The notes beneath the pieces were generated by a model. The model saw nothing but the letters and a program-made list of their open reading frames with translations. It searched no databases and had not been told where the DNA came from. The translations under genes and the position numbers were made by a program. Positions 54,184 to 63,463 of a stretch of DNA of 64,000 bases are shown here, one piece after another. How positions within the stretch are numbered: position 1 is the first letter of the stretch; each line of letters starts with the position of its first letter. Origin of the DNA: Mycolicibacterium sp. HK-90 (lineage in GTDB: Bacteria > Actinomycetota > Actinomycetes > Mycobacteriales > Mycobacteriaceae); assembly GCF_030486405.1 (NCBI RefSeq), contig NZ_CP129613.1, positions 6,424,667-6,488,666 of the forward strand. Reading direction: 5' to 3'.

Positions 54184-54237
54184 GCGCCGATCAAACGTGA
54201 GCGCGTGAGCGCCGATCAAACGTGAGCGCGTAAGCGC
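54176..54237. repeat. 25-bp tandem repeat after cwlM
   Basis: Two exact 25-base units (54176-54200 and 54201-54225), each GCGCGTGAGCGCC followed by GATCAAACGTGA, and a partial third copy (GCGCGTAAGCGC) fill the gap between cwlM and the convergent GH1 gene. The cwlM stop codon lies in the first unit. Confidence 0.85.
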
Positions 54238-54250
54238 GTGAGCGTCCCAC

Positions 54251-55639
54251 TCACCGCAGCTCGGCGAGCGGGCCGTTCGGGTCCAGTGGTTCGCAGCTGT
54301 CTTTTCCGACTGACGTCGAGCACTGCGCGGCGGGGATCACCGGCCGGTATCCCGGTGCGGTTCCGCCGTCGCGGGTGATCTGGGCGTAGGTCGCCACGGC
54401 ATCGGTGGGGACGCGCTTCAACGCCGGATCATTCGCCGCATCGACCGTGTACAGGCCGAAACGTGGTCGGTAGCTTCCCCATTCGTAGTTGTCGACCAGT
54501 GACCAGTAGTTGTAGCCGATGATCGGAATCCCGTCGGCCTTGGCCCGCTGCAGCCAGAACACGGTGTCCTCGAGGTACTGCGACCGGGTGACCCGGTCGG
54601 ACCGCGGCTTCCCGTTGTCGGTCACCATGCCGTTCTCGACAACGTAGATGGACAGGCCCGGGTACTGCTGGGCATAATGCCGCGCCACGTAGTAGATGTC
54701 CTCGGGCTGCAGTTTGACGTTCCACCGCTCCGCCATGCTCTGTGCCGAGGCGGGATTGTCCTGCGCCGTACCGGTGTAGTAGTCGAACCCGATGTAGTCG
54801 AGGCTGTCCCTCACCCGGTCGAAGAAGGATCCTCCGAGGCCCTCGACGCCCTGGCCGGCGAACTGCTCCAACACATCCGGCGAAATGTAGGCCTCGTTGG
54901 TGGTGACCTTGGCGTTGGGGTCGGCGTCGTGTGCCGCGCGGTAGACGGCCCGGTGTGCCTCGGCCACCCGATCGAGGAACACGCCGAACTGATCGGGTTG
55001 GATGGCACCGGTACGTACCTCCATCGCCCCGAAGGCCAGTGGTTCGTTGATGCTGACCCACAGCACGCCTTGTCCTGCATAGCGTTTGGTGATCGCAGTG
55101 GCGAACTCGTCGAACGCATCGAGGTTGTTCATGAATCCGCCCCGGTCGGCGATCCAGCCGGGATACACCCAGTGCATCAGAGTGATCATCGGAGTCATAC
55201 CGTTCTTCTGCAGCGTGGCGACCACGTCGTCGTAGTAGGCCAGCTCCTTCTCGTCCCACTTGCCGGGCTCGGGCATCACCCGCGCCCATTCGATACCGAA
55301 GCGGAATGTATTGACGCCCATGGCATCTGCGTTGGCGATGTCTTCCCGGTACCGGTGCCGGAAGTCGTCGGCCTGCTTGTATGGCTCGATCGGACCGGCG
55401 TCCAGAAGATCCGTCCCGGGCAGTGCCGGCTTGCCGGCCGTCCGGTCGACGAATCTGCGCCAGTTGCTGTCGGGCGCATCGCCTTCCACCTGGTAGCCCG
55501 CGGTGGCGGTGCCCCAGTAGAAGTCTCGGCCCCAGCCGGCTTGCGCCTGGTCGGATTCCGGCCCCGCGTCGCACGCTGCCAGGCCCAAGGCGACCGCGAG
55601 CGTAGTGGCCAACAACGCCTTGTTCCACTCCGTGTTCAC
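54251..55639 (-). CDS. GH1 beta-glycosidase lipoprotein
   Basis: The 462-residue protein starts VNTEWNKALLATTLAVALGLAACDAG, a lipoprotein signal with acylated Cys near residue 22. The mature part is a GH1 TIM barrel: DFYWGTATAGYQVEGDA, ADAMGVNTFRFGIEWARVMPE, acid/base Glu in WVSINEPLAFG and nucleophile Glu in IYVVENGMV, and C-terminal YWSLVDNYEWGSYRPRFGLYTVD. Retaining beta-glucosidase-type activity on an envelope or external sugar is predicted. No Shine-Dalgarno precedes the GTG; TACGGT six bases upstream suggests a leaderless message. The gene follows tetR by 28 bases and is an insert between cwlM and the parB side of the core block. Confidence 0.88.
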   Translation of the reverse strand: MNTEWNKALLATTLAVALGLAACDAGPESDQAQAGWGRDFYWGTATAGYQVEGDAPDSNWRRFVDRTAGKPALPGTDLLDAGPIEPYKQADDFRHRYREDIANADAMGVNTFRFGIEWARVMPEPGKWDEKELAYYDDVVATLQKNGMTPMITLMHWVYPGWIADRGGFMNNLDAFDEFATAITKRYAGQGVLWVSINEPLAFGAMEVRTGAIQPDQFGVFLDRVAEAHRAVYRAAHDADPNAKVTTNEAYISPDVLEQFAGQGVEGLGGSFFDRVRDSLDYIGFDYYTGTAQDNPASAQSMAERWNVKLQPEDIYYVARHYAQQYPGLSIYVVENGMVTDNGKPRSDRVTRSQYLEDTVFWLQRAKADGIPIIGYNYWSLVDNYEWGSYRPRFGLYTVDAANDPALKRVPTDAVATYAQITRDGGTAPGYRPVIPAAQCSTSVGKDSCEPLDPNGPLAELR

Positions 55640-55668
55640 ACCAAAACCGTACACTGCACTGTTTTGGT
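55640..55668. promoter_or_regulatory. ACCAAAAC-N13-GTTTTGGT palindrome, candidate TetR operator
   Basis: A perfect 8-bp inverted repeat fills the gap between the tetR stop and the GH1 start. It overlaps the TACGGT -10 hexamer (55646-55651, minus strand) of the GH1 gene, so a bound repressor would block it. It could alternatively act as a weak hairpin. Confidence 0.6.
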
Positions 55669-56255
55669 CAGGCAAGCAGTCTCTCCCACACTCTCCGGAC
55701 GTGGGCACCCATGTCGATCGACGGATCGGACATCCACTGGATCTGGATACCATCGGCCGCTGAAATCAGTCCGGCCGCAGCGAATTCCGCATCAACATGC
55801 GACGGTACGGTGCCGGCTGCCTGCCGCTGTTTCACGTGATCAGCTATGACGCCGCGCATCCACTCGTACCTCCCACGCAAATACTGCGCGGCTGGATGCG
55901 AGGGGTCGACCGCGGCAGCCGCGGCCAGCGACAGGTAGACGGTCCCCGACCCGGGCTTGCTCGCCTTGTCCACCATGGCCTGAGCCAGCGCCTCACCGGG
56001 GTCGATATCGCCATCCGAACTGCGGTAGCGTGCTTCGAATTTCGCGTCACCGTCGCGCTGCAGTTCAGTGAGCAGCAGGTCGCGGGTCGGGAAATAGTGC
56101 ATCAAGCCCGCCAGACTGATACCGGCTTCCTTGGCGATCACCCGCATCGACGCGCCCGCCTCCCCGTCGCGCTCCAGGACCGCGAGCGCGGCGTCCTTGA
56201 TCTCGGCACGTTTGGCCTCACCCTTGGCGTAGCGGCCCACATCTGGCATGGCCAC
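55668..56255 (-). CDS. TetR-family transcriptional regulator
   Basis: The 195-residue protein has the N-terminal TetR helix-turn-helix (RAEIKDAALAVLERDGEAGASMRVIAKEAGISLAGLMHYFPTRDLLLTELQ) and a helical ligand-binding domain. It lies immediately upstream of the GH1 lipoprotein gene on the same strand, with a palindrome between them, so it probably represses that gene in response to a sugar-related ligand. The GntR/TetR type without cofactor gives no clue to the ligand. The TetR-GH1 pair is absent from this place in H37Rv. Confidence 0.85.
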   Translation of the reverse strand: MAMPDVGRYAKGEAKRAEIKDAALAVLERDGEAGASMRVIAKEAGISLAGLMHYFPTRDLLLTELQRDGDAKFEARYRSSDGDIDPGEALAQAMVDKASKPGSGTVYLSLAAAAAVDPSHPAAQYLRGRYEWMRGVIADHVKQRQAAGTVPSHVDAEFAAAGLISAADGIQIQWMSDPSIDMGAHVRRVWERLLA

Positions 56256-56451
56256 AGGCTAGTACCCGCGGTGAGATGGCGGCGCACACCTGTTGCTCAC
56301 CTCGGCGTGCCGACGCCGCCCACACCATGCGCAAACGTGACTAGTCCGCCGTGGGTTTTTCGCGCGTCACATGACGAAACGACTGGTGGATGGGGACATC
56401 TGACGGAATCAGGCTGAATTTGCCCCGAAGCCGCGATTCCGACCGCAGCTT

Positions 56452-57324
56452 CTACTGCTCGCCAATGCTTCTGGCACCCACCCCGGCAGCGGACATCCCG
56501 GCGCCGATGGGCGCCTCAATCCGCGCAGTCTCCAAGAGCCGCTCGAGCGCGGCTTCCACTTCAGCCTTCCACCCGAGTCCCTTGTCGAGTTCCAGCCGCA
56601 ATCGGGGGAAGTACGGGTGTGGTGCGACCACTGTAAAACCGACGTCCTCAAGAAAATCTGATGCCAGCATGCATCCGTCGACCGAGCAGTCCCCCAGCAC
56701 CGTAACCACCGGGGCCAGTTCTGCGGGAACCTTGCCGCAGTCCAGCATCTCCGCCGCCGCCGAGGTGTAACCGAACGCTTCCAACGCCCGAACACCGCGC
56801 CGCACAAGATCATTGACCACTGCTGCCAGCAGACTCTGCGACAAGAGCTCGCGGTCTTCGGCACACTCCACGCCGACCGCGGTCAACAGAATCGCATCGG
56901 CGCTCACGGGCGCGGTCGGGAAGAGTCTGGCCCGCGGCACCGCACCTGGAGGCGCATAGAACGCGAAGCCCAGACATGGATCGTCCACCACGGCGGGAGC
57001 CGACCAATCACCCTCCGAGGCCGGCGCCACCAAGTCGGCGACACCGGTTGGATCCACGAGATCGATCTCCGCATCAGAGCCGGGGTCTGATCCAGCACCT
57101 GGTTCTGATGCCGGTGCGTCGGGAGAAACGGTGACGGCGAGCTGACCGCAGGAACCCCACTCGAGCATGACCATCGAGAGCCACGCTTCTTTCTCGAATT
57201 CGGGGTCCGTCAGGTGATCGTCACCGACCGTCGACGGATCCACTTCCCAGAACACACAGCGCCTCGCGTGCTTGGGCAGCTGCTCGAAACCCTCGAGCCG
57301 AAGCGGCGTGATTCGTGCGGTCAC
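56452..57324 (-). CDS. conserved hypothetical protein (Rv3916c-like)
   Basis: The 290-residue protein VTARITPLRLEGFEQLPKHARRCVFWEVDPSTVG has the start of an acetyltransferase-like family found next to parB in mycobacteria (Rv3916c in H37Rv); the middle contains SAPAVVDDPCLGFAFYAPPGAVPRARLFPTAPVSADAILLT and the end VVAPHPYFPRLRLELDKGLGWKAEVEAALERLL. The GTG at 57324 has AGGGA six bases upstream. There is an acidic Gly/Ser/Asp-rich insert (about 75-120). No catalytic motif is certain; a GNAT-type fold is a possibility only. Confidence 0.8.
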   Translation of the reverse strand: MTARITPLRLEGFEQLPKHARRCVFWEVDPSTVGDDHLTDPEFEKEAWLSMVMLEWGSCGQLAVTVSPDAPASEPGAGSDPGSDAEIDLVDPTGVADLVAPASEGDWSAPAVVDDPCLGFAFYAPPGAVPRARLFPTAPVSADAILLTAVGVECAEDRELLSQSLLAAVVNDLVRRGVRALEAFGYTSAAAEMLDCGKVPAELAPVVTVLGDCSVDGCMLASDFLEDVGFTVVAPHPYFPRLRLELDKGLGWKAEVEAALERLLETARIEAPIGAGMSAAGVGARSIGEQ

Positions 57325-57451
57325 TGAGGTCCCTGGCTTTCCCACTGTGTACGTGGCTGCCCCTCAAGGATAGGAGAGCCCGGCCGAGTCGGCTCACTGC
57401 GCCCCGAAAATCTCATGGAATTCCGCCTCCGTAGTGAAATGCCGTGCCGCA

Positions 57452-57484
57452 CAGTCGCTTTGCGAAGTATCGCGGCTGCGACTG
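57452..57484 (-). terminator. nested hairpin after parB
   Basis: CAGTCGC and GCGACTG (7-bp outer stem) enclose a second GCGA/TCGC pair. The structure lies 63 bases downstream of the parB stop. A second small inverted repeat, TCACTG/CAGTGA, is at 57495-57514. Together they may end the parA-parB transcript. Confidence 0.4.
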
Positions 57485-57546
57485 CAGGTGCTGATCACTG
57501 ATGTGTCACAGTGACGGAACAACCTGGTGTAGTTGGTCGTGGGTTT

Positions 57547-58590
57547 TCAGTGCTCTTCGGCGCTCATGATGTCGACGATCCGCTGAAGATCGTCCACCGA
57601 CCCGAACTCGACGACGATCTTGCCTTTTCGTTTGCCGAGGCTCACCGTGACGCGGGTGTCGAACGCCGACGAGAGCTTCTCAGCAACGTCCTGCAGTCCG
57701 GGCATCTGGATCGGCTTGCGCCGCGGCGCCGGCGGTGCGGTGTTGCCGTCGCGGTTGGCCAGCGTCACCGCTTCCTCGGTCGCGCGGACCGACATGCCCT
57801 CGGCAATGATGCGCGCCGCCAGCTCCTCCTGCTTCTCCGGACCGCCCTCCAGCGCCAGCAGCGCACGCGCATGACCCGCCGACAGCACGCCGGCTGCCAC
57901 TCGACGCTGTACCGCGATCGGCAGACGCAGCAGCCGGATCATGTTGGAGATCAGGGGCCGCGAGCGACCGATCCGGGCGGCCAGTTCGTCGTGGGTGACC
58001 TCGAACTCGTCGAGTAGCTGTTGGTAGGCGGCGGCCTCTTCCAGAGGATTCAGCTGCACCCGGTGGATGTTCTCCAACAGGGCGTCGCGCAGCATGCTGT
58101 CGTCGCCGGTCTCTCGGACGATCGCCGGAATCGCGTCCAGCCCGGCTTGTTGGGCGGCACGCCAGCGCCGCTCCCCCATCACCAGCTGATAGTGGGCTTC
58201 GCCGTTTTCCTTGACCTCGCGAACAACGATCGGCTGCATCAGACCGAACTCGCGGATGGAGTGCACCAGTTCGCTGAGCGCTTCCTCGTCGAACACCTGA
58301 CGCGGCTGCCGGGGGTTCGGCTGGATCAGGCCGGGATCGATCTCGCGGTACGTGGCTCCCACATCACTGGTGAGGACCGGGTCGGCTCCATCGGGCGCGG
58401 CCGACGTCGGCGCGGGCGCCGCCGTCCCCGAATCACCAGTGCCGGCCGGCGGGCCACCGAGCAGAACATCGGCTGCGGTCGCGCCGATCCTGGGGCTCAG
58501 GGCATCTGTGCCATCCTCAGCGGGTCCGGTGGGAATGAGGGCTGCCAGTCCCCTGCCGAGGCCGCTCCGCTTCCGTGCCGGCTGATTCAT
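57547..58590 (-). CDS. parB: chromosome partitioning protein ParB
   Basis: The 347-residue protein has the arginine-rich start [17 protein letters not shown], the CTPase/N-terminal ParB box ([49 protein letters not shown]), the parS-binding helix-turn-helix ([36 protein letters not shown]) and a C-terminal dimerisation domain. It loads at parS, spreads and organises the origin region. It is read 60 bases after parA. Confidence 0.97.
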   Translation of the reverse strand: MNQPARKRSGLGRGLAALIPTGPAEDGTDALSPRIGATAADVLLGGPPAGTGDSGTAAPAPTSAAPDGADPVLTSDVGATYREIDPGLIQPNPRQPRQVFDEEALSELVHSIREFGLMQPIVVREVKENGEAHYQLVMGERRWRAAQQAGLDAIPAIVRETGDDSMLRDALLENIHRVQLNPLEEAAAYQQLLDEFEVTHDELAARIGRSRPLISNMIRLLRLPIAVQRRVAAGVLSAGHARALLALEGGPEKQEELAARIIAEGMSVRATEEAVTLANRDGNTAPPAPRRKPIQMPGLQDVAEKLSSAFDTRVTVSLGKRKGKIVVEFGSVDDLQRIVDIMSAEEH

Positions 58591-58650
58591 GCTCGTCTCC
58601 TGCTCATCTCTGCCGTCCGCTGTCTGCTCACTGCCTGCTGCCCACTGCCG

Positions 58651-59637
58651 CTACTGGCCGCGGGGCGGTGCCCCGCGCTCGGCGATCTCGCGGCTCGCAT
58701 CGAGATAGCTCAGCGCTCCACGAGAACCCGGATCGTAATCGAGGATCGTCATCCCGTATCCGGGAGCTTCCGAGACCTTCACGCTCCGCGGGATCACGGT
58801 GCGCAACACCTTGTCTCCGAAGTGCTCGCGCACGTCCTCGGCCACCTGGTCCGCCAGTTTGGTGCGCCCGTCGTACATGGTCAGTATCACGGTCGACACC
58901 GACAGCTCCGGGTTCAGATGTGCCTTCACCATCTCGATGTTCCGAAGCAGCTGCCCCACACCCTCCAGCGCGTAGTACTCGCACTGGATCGGGATCAGTA
59001 CCTCCGGGGCGGCGACCAGAGCGTTGATCGTCAGCAAGCCGAGCGACGGCGGGCAGTCGATGAACACGTAGTCGAAGTTGTGGTTGGCGAGGGCGGCCAA
59101 CGCCGAACGCAGGCGTCCTTCGCGAGCCACCATGCTGACCAATTCGATCTCGGCGCCGGCCAGATCGATCGTCGCGGGAATGCAGAACAGTCGGTCGCTG
59201 TGCGGGCTCTGCTGAAGCGCTTCCTCGACTGGGATGTCGCCGATGAGGACCTCGTAGGACGACGGCGTACCGGGGCGGTGCTCGATGCCCAACGCCGTGC
59301 TGGCATTGCCCTGCGGGTCGAGGTCGATGACCAAGGTGCGCAGTCCCTGCAGCGCGAGCGCGGCGGCGACGTTCACCGCGGTGGTCGTCTTCCCGACGCC
59401 ACCCTTCTGATTGGCGATCGTGAACACCCGCTGGCGCGACGGCCGCGGAAGCTGGCCGTGCGACGTGTGGAGCACGCGGGTCGCCTGTTCTGCCTCTGCC
59501 GCGATGGGGGTGTCCATGCTGGCGTCCGTCGACCACGCCGTGCCGGCGCTGCCGTTCCATGTTTCACGTGAAACCGTTTCACGTGAAACGGCGGGCCTGC
59601 CGTTCGTTCCCGCGGCAGCTTGCCCTTCAGAACCCAT
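58651..59637 (-). CDS. parA: chromosome partitioning ATPase ParA
   Basis: The 328-residue deviant Walker ATPase has KGGVGKTTTAVN, FIDCPPSLGLLTINAL and the DNA-binding C-terminal part. The N-terminal region of about 75 residues is disordered and includes VSRETVSRETW, which is the translation of two tandem parS sites. The ATG at 59637 has AGGAG six bases upstream; the ATG at 59643 overlaps the rsmG stop (ATGA) but lacks ribosome-binding spacing. It drives ParB-parS complex movement. Confidence 0.95.
   Translation of the reverse strand: MGSEGQAAAGTNGRPAVSRETVSRETWNGSAGTAWSTDASMDTPIAAEAEQATRVLHTSHGQLPRPSRQRVFTIANQKGGVGKTTTAVNVAAALALQGLRTLVIDLDPQGNASTALGIEHRPGTPSSYEVLIGDIPVEEALQQSPHSDRLFCIPATIDLAGAEIELVSMVAREGRLRSALAALANHNFDYVFIDCPPSLGLLTINALVAAPEVLIPIQCEYYALEGVGQLLRNIEMVKAHLNPELSVSTVILTMYDGRTKLADQVAEDVREHFGDKVLRTVIPRSVKVSEAPGYGMTILDYDPGSRGALSYLDASREIAERGAPPRGQ
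59560..59575. promoter_or_regulatory. parS site inside parA (first)
   Basis: The sequence TGTTTCACGTGAAACC matches the parS consensus TGTTTCACGTGAAACA with one mismatch at the outer base. It lies in the parA coding sequence and is translated in part as VSRET. Confidence 0.9.
59575..59590. promoter_or_regulatory. parS site inside parA (second)
   Basis: CGTTTCACGTGAAACG carries the full 14-base core and follows the first site directly, giving a tandem pair with centres 15 bases apart. Confidence 0.9.
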
Positions 59638-59639
59638 CC

Positions 59640-60368
<729 letters not shown>

Positions 60369-60414
60369 CTACGGCACCGTCGCCGCAAACGAACTACACC
60401 TTTGTAACTAGAAC

Positions 60415-60957
60415 TCAGCCGAGCAGAACGACGACGCGGCGTGAGGGCTCCACGCCCTCGCTCTCGCTGCGGACACCTTCGACCGCGGCGACTGCGTCGT
60501 GAACGATCTTGCGCTCGAACGGGGTCATCGGAGCCAGCTCTTCGCGCTCCCCCGACTCCAGCACCCGGCGGGCCACCTTGTCGCCCAGGGCCGCGAGCTC
60601 GTCGCGACGACGCCGACGCCACCGGGCGATGTCCAGCATCAGCCGGCTGCGCTCGCCGGTCTTCTGATGCACCGCCAGCCGGGTCAGCTCCTGCAGCGCA
60701 TCGAGCACCTCGCCCTTGCGGCCGACGAGCTTGCTCAGATCGCCACCGCCGTCGATGCTCACCACCGCGCGATCGCCTTCGACATCGAGGTCGATATCGC
60801 CGTCGAAGTCCAGCAGGTCGAGCAGCTCCTCGAGATAGTCGCCGGCGATCTCGCCTTCGGCGACCAGCCGCTCCTCCAGATCGTCCTCGCTCTTCGGCGC
60901 GGACTGGGTGTCCTCCTCCAGCTCTGCGCCGGGCTCGGTCGTCTGTGCGTCCGTCAT
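60415..60957 (-). CDS. jag: KH/R3H-domain RNA-binding protein (Jag/KhpB-like, Rv3920c)
   Basis: The 180-residue protein has an acidic N-terminus, then a KH-like domain with ISIDGGGDLSKLVGRKGEVLDALQELTRLAV (GxxG loop), and a C-terminal R3H domain (RRRRRDELAALGDKVARRVLESGEREELAPMTPFERKIVHDAVAAVEGVRSESEGVEPSRRVVV). It corresponds to Rv3920c, which sits between yidC and rsmG in most actinobacteria. The RNA targets are unknown here. Confidence 0.93.
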   Translation of the reverse strand: MTDAQTTEPGAELEEDTQSAPKSEDDLEERLVAEGEIAGDYLEELLDLLDFDGDIDLDVEGDRAVVSIDGGGDLSKLVGRKGEVLDALQELTRLAVHQKTGERSRLMLDIARWRRRRRDELAALGDKVARRVLESGEREELAPMTPFERKIVHDAVAAVEGVRSESEGVEPSRRVVVLLG

Positions 60958-60994
60958 ATCCGTCTTCTCCCTAACTTGTAGCCAGTAGAACTGG

Positions 60995-62074
60995 TCACCG
61001 TTTCCGCTTCTTGGGGCGGGCGCCGGGCTTCGGCGTGCGGTTCACGCTCGGCCCTCCCGATTCGCCGGCCGTCTCGGTCTTGCCCTCGGCCTCGTCGGCT
61101 GTCGCATCCGCCTGCGTGCCTGGTGTGGCACTGGTTCCGGCTGCGCTCGCTGCGTCCGACTTGCGGGCCCGATTCGGCTTGGCGCCTGGGGCCGGCGCAT
61201 TCGCGGATCGACGCTCGAGCGCCTCGGCCTTCTTGGCCTCTTCTTCCTTCTCGATCATCCCGAACACATAGTGCTGCTGACCGTAGGTCCAGATGTTGTT
61301 CGACAACCAGTAGATGATCACCGCGAGCGGCAGGAACGGCCCACCGACCACCACACCGAGCGGGAAGACGTACAGCGCGAGCTTGTTCATCATCGCGGTC
61401 TGAGGGTTGGCGGCGGCCTCCACACTCTGACGAGCCACCGAGGCCCGGCTGTTGAAGTGCGTCGCGATGCCGGCCAGGATCATGATCGGCACACCGACCA
61501 GGATCACCGACAGCCGGTTGAATTCGGTGAACGCCTCGAGGCCGTGCTGCTGGATCATCGTCGCGCCGAGCGGTGCTCCGAAGAGATTCGCGTCCAGGAA
61601 GTGCCCGACGTCGGTCGCACTGAAGACGTAGTTGGGCAGGCTGCGGTTCTCCTCCACCGACAACCCGAGCCGGCCGATACCGGTCTGGGTCCGGTTGAAG
61701 GACATCAGCACGTGGTACAGGCCGAGGAACACCGGCACCTGCGCCAGCATCGGCAGACAGCCGAGGATCGGGTTGAACCCGTGCTCGCGCTGCAGCTTCT
61801 GCATCTCCAGCGCCATGCGCTGACGGTCCTTGCCGTACTTCTTCTGCAGTGCCTTGATCTGCGGCTGCAGTTCCTGCATCTGCCGCGTGGTGCGGATCTG
61901 CTTGACGAAGGGCTTGTAGAGGATCGCGCGCAGGGTGAACACCAGGAACATCACCGACAGCGCCCAGGCGAAGAAGTTCTCGGGGCCGAGCAGGAAGGCG
62001 AATGCCTTGTACCAGACCCACATGATCGCCGACACCGGGTAATAGATGATGTCCAGGCTGAACCAATTAAACAC
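60995..62074 (-). CDS. yidC: membrane protein insertase YidC
   Basis: The 359-residue Oxa1/YidC/Alb3 protein has a short N-terminus, the cytoplasmic hairpin after helix 1 ([57 protein letters not shown]), five membrane helices and a basic C-terminal tail ([12 protein letters not shown]) that contacts ribosomes. It inserts proteins into the membrane with or without SecYEG. It overlaps yidD by eight bases. Confidence 0.97.
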   Translation of the reverse strand: MFNWFSLDIIYYPVSAIMWVWYKAFAFLLGPENFFAWALSVMFLVFTLRAILYKPFVKQIRTTRQMQELQPQIKALQKKYGKDRQRMALEMQKLQREHGFNPILGCLPMLAQVPVFLGLYHVLMSFNRTQTGIGRLGLSVEENRSLPNYVFSATDVGHFLDANLFGAPLGATMIQQHGLEAFTEFNRLSVILVGVPIMILAGIATHFNSRASVARQSVEAAANPQTAMMNKLALYVFPLGVVVGGPFLPLAVIIYWLSNNIWTYGQQHYVFGMIEKEEEAKKAEALERRSANAPAPGAKPNRARKSDAASAAGTSATPGTQADATADEAEGKTETAGESGGPSVNRTPKPGARPKKRKR

Positions 62075-62423
62075 GCGACTTGCTCTCCCCTCGCTCCGCT
62101 GGGGTTTCCCAGACAGGGTTCTCGGCGGCGGCTATTTCGCCAGGAACGGTCTCGTCAGAACCGACGGACTCGTGATCGTGGGGGCACCGTTCCGGGATCG
62201 GATCCCATCCGCCCGGATGCCATGGCCCGCATTTGAGGAGCCGGATCAGCGCCAGCCACGCACCGCGGAACGCGCCGTACTCGGTGAGGGCGTCGACCGC
62301 GTACTGGCTACAGGTCGGGATGAACCGGCAAGACGGCGGCCGGTACGGAGAGATCGCGTGGCGATAGAGCTGGATGAGCCAGATCGCACCGCGGGCCGCA
62401 CCGGCACCCGCCCTGCGGATCAT
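62067..62423 (-). CDS. yidD: membrane protein insertion efficiency factor YidD
   Basis: The 118-residue protein is of the YidD/UPF0161 family: [64 protein letters not shown]. The three Cys are typical. The ATG at 62423 overlaps the rnpA stop (ATGA). It helps YidC-dependent insertion and is associated with the inner membrane. Confidence 0.95.
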   Translation of the reverse strand: MIRRAGAGAARGAIWLIQLYRHAISPYRPPSCRFIPTCSQYAVDALTEYGAFRGAWLALIRLLKCGPWHPGGWDPIPERCPHDHESVGSDETVPGEIAAAENPVWETPAERGESKSRV

Positions 62424-62776
62424 GGTGACGTCCTGCGCCGCGACTCCAGGCGCTCGAGAGCGCGCTGCAACTGCTGCTCCAGCTGAGGCGAGGGTGCTTC
62501 ACTACTCCCCGCACGGGCCCGGATCACCACCAGATCGGTGGCATCGAGCCGCGGGATCACGGTGCGGGCGGCATGGCGAAGCCGCCGGGACACGCGGTGG
62601 CGTTCCACCGCGTTACCGACGGCTTTGGACACGATCAGACCGACCCGCGGGCCGGTAGCATCCGTCCCATCGTGTAGCGCGTGTACGACAACGTCAGGTT
62701 GCACCGCACGCACGCCACGACTGACGGTGGCACTGAACTCCGCGGACCGCCTCATCCGGTAACGAGCCGGAAGCAC
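62420..62776 (-). CDS. rnpA: ribonuclease P protein component
   Basis: The 118-residue basic protein starts [21 protein letters not shown] and contains the conserved RNR motif region [19 protein letters not shown]. It assists the catalytic RNase P RNA in tRNA 5' maturation. The GTG at 62776 is chosen by comparison with the family; the longer upstream frame runs through rpmH. It follows rpmH by 31 bases. Confidence 0.95.
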   Translation of the reverse strand: MLPARYRMRRSAEFSATVSRGVRAVQPDVVVHALHDGTDATGPRVGLIVSKAVGNAVERHRVSRRLRHAARTVIPRLDATDLVVIRARAGSSEAPSPQLEQQLQRALERLESRRRTSP

Positions 62777-62807
62777 CAGCGTCAAATCCTGCCGGAAAGC
62801 CGGAGAA

Positions 62808-62951
62808 TCACGCAGTGAGTGCGCGACGGCCCTTGCTACGACGGTTGGCGACGATGGCGCGGCCGGCGCGCGTGCGCATCCGCAGCCGGAACCCATGCAC
62901 GCGCGCACGGCGGCGGTTGTTGGGCTGGTAGGTCCGCTTGCCCTTGGCCAC
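62808..62951 (-). CDS. rpmH: 50S ribosomal protein L34
   Basis: The 47-residue protein [47 protein letters not shown] is a typical L34. GTG at 62951 has AAGGAGA six bases upstream. rpmH is the first gene of the rpmH-rnpA-yidD-yidC-jag-rsmG-parA-parB run and is divergent from dnaA, the usual origin arrangement. Confidence 0.97.
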   Translation of the reverse strand: MAKGKRTYQPNNRRRARVHGFRLRMRTRAGRAIVANRRSKGRRALTA

Positions 62952-63463
62952 GGCAATCTCTCCTTGTTCCATTTGGTACCCGCACTCGCCGACACCGAAA
63001 TGCCGTCGAGACACGGTCACCGTGCAAGCTCGGTTTAAGCTCGTCCGTCGTGCTTTACTAACCGGCGCGTTCTCCGGAACTTCCCGGGCGCAGCCGTATC
63101 GCCACGTGCGGGCGACTGCTCGAGGGTACTGATGAGATTTCCCTCGGTCAAACCTGCGCCGACCCGCCTACACCGACGGTATCCGATGTTGCAGAACTGT
63201 TGGCACATCGAGAGAAAACTGTTAGCTTCTGGCAATGCCGTTCCGCGCCCGGACCGGCCCCGGAAAACAACCGAGGACGTCGCTGGACCGTCACCCTCGC
63301 AGCATGTGATGAAACTCCGGTTTGGACGTCCTCGCTACAGACAACAGAGCGACGACGACTGTCCTTTCTCCACAAGCTGTGGATAAATGTGTGGACAGTT
63401 CGTCATCGTTCTTTTGGTCGTCCCCGGGTCGACCTCGAAGCACCTCAAAGGGGGAGACGGTCG
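62952..63463. other. rpmH-dnaA intergenic region
   Basis: No gene is seen in these 512 bases. They should carry the rpmH and dnaA promoters. The part next to dnaA holds a cluster of DnaA-box-like sites (63366-63398). AAAGGGGGA at 63447-63455 is the dnaA ribosome-binding site. The rest shows no clear repeat or RNA motif. Confidence 0.7.
63366..63398. promoter_or_regulatory. DnaA-box cluster upstream of dnaA
   Basis: TTCTCCACA (63366), the exact box TGTGGATAA (63378, complement of TTATCCACA) and TGTGGACAG (63390, one mismatch from TGTGGACAA) are spaced 12 bases apart. The first two face each other as TCCACA-AGC-TGTGGA. The array is flanked by ACTGTCC and GGACAGT. It lies 65-97 bases before the dnaA start, so DnaA autoregulation is likely. 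Confidence 0.7.
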
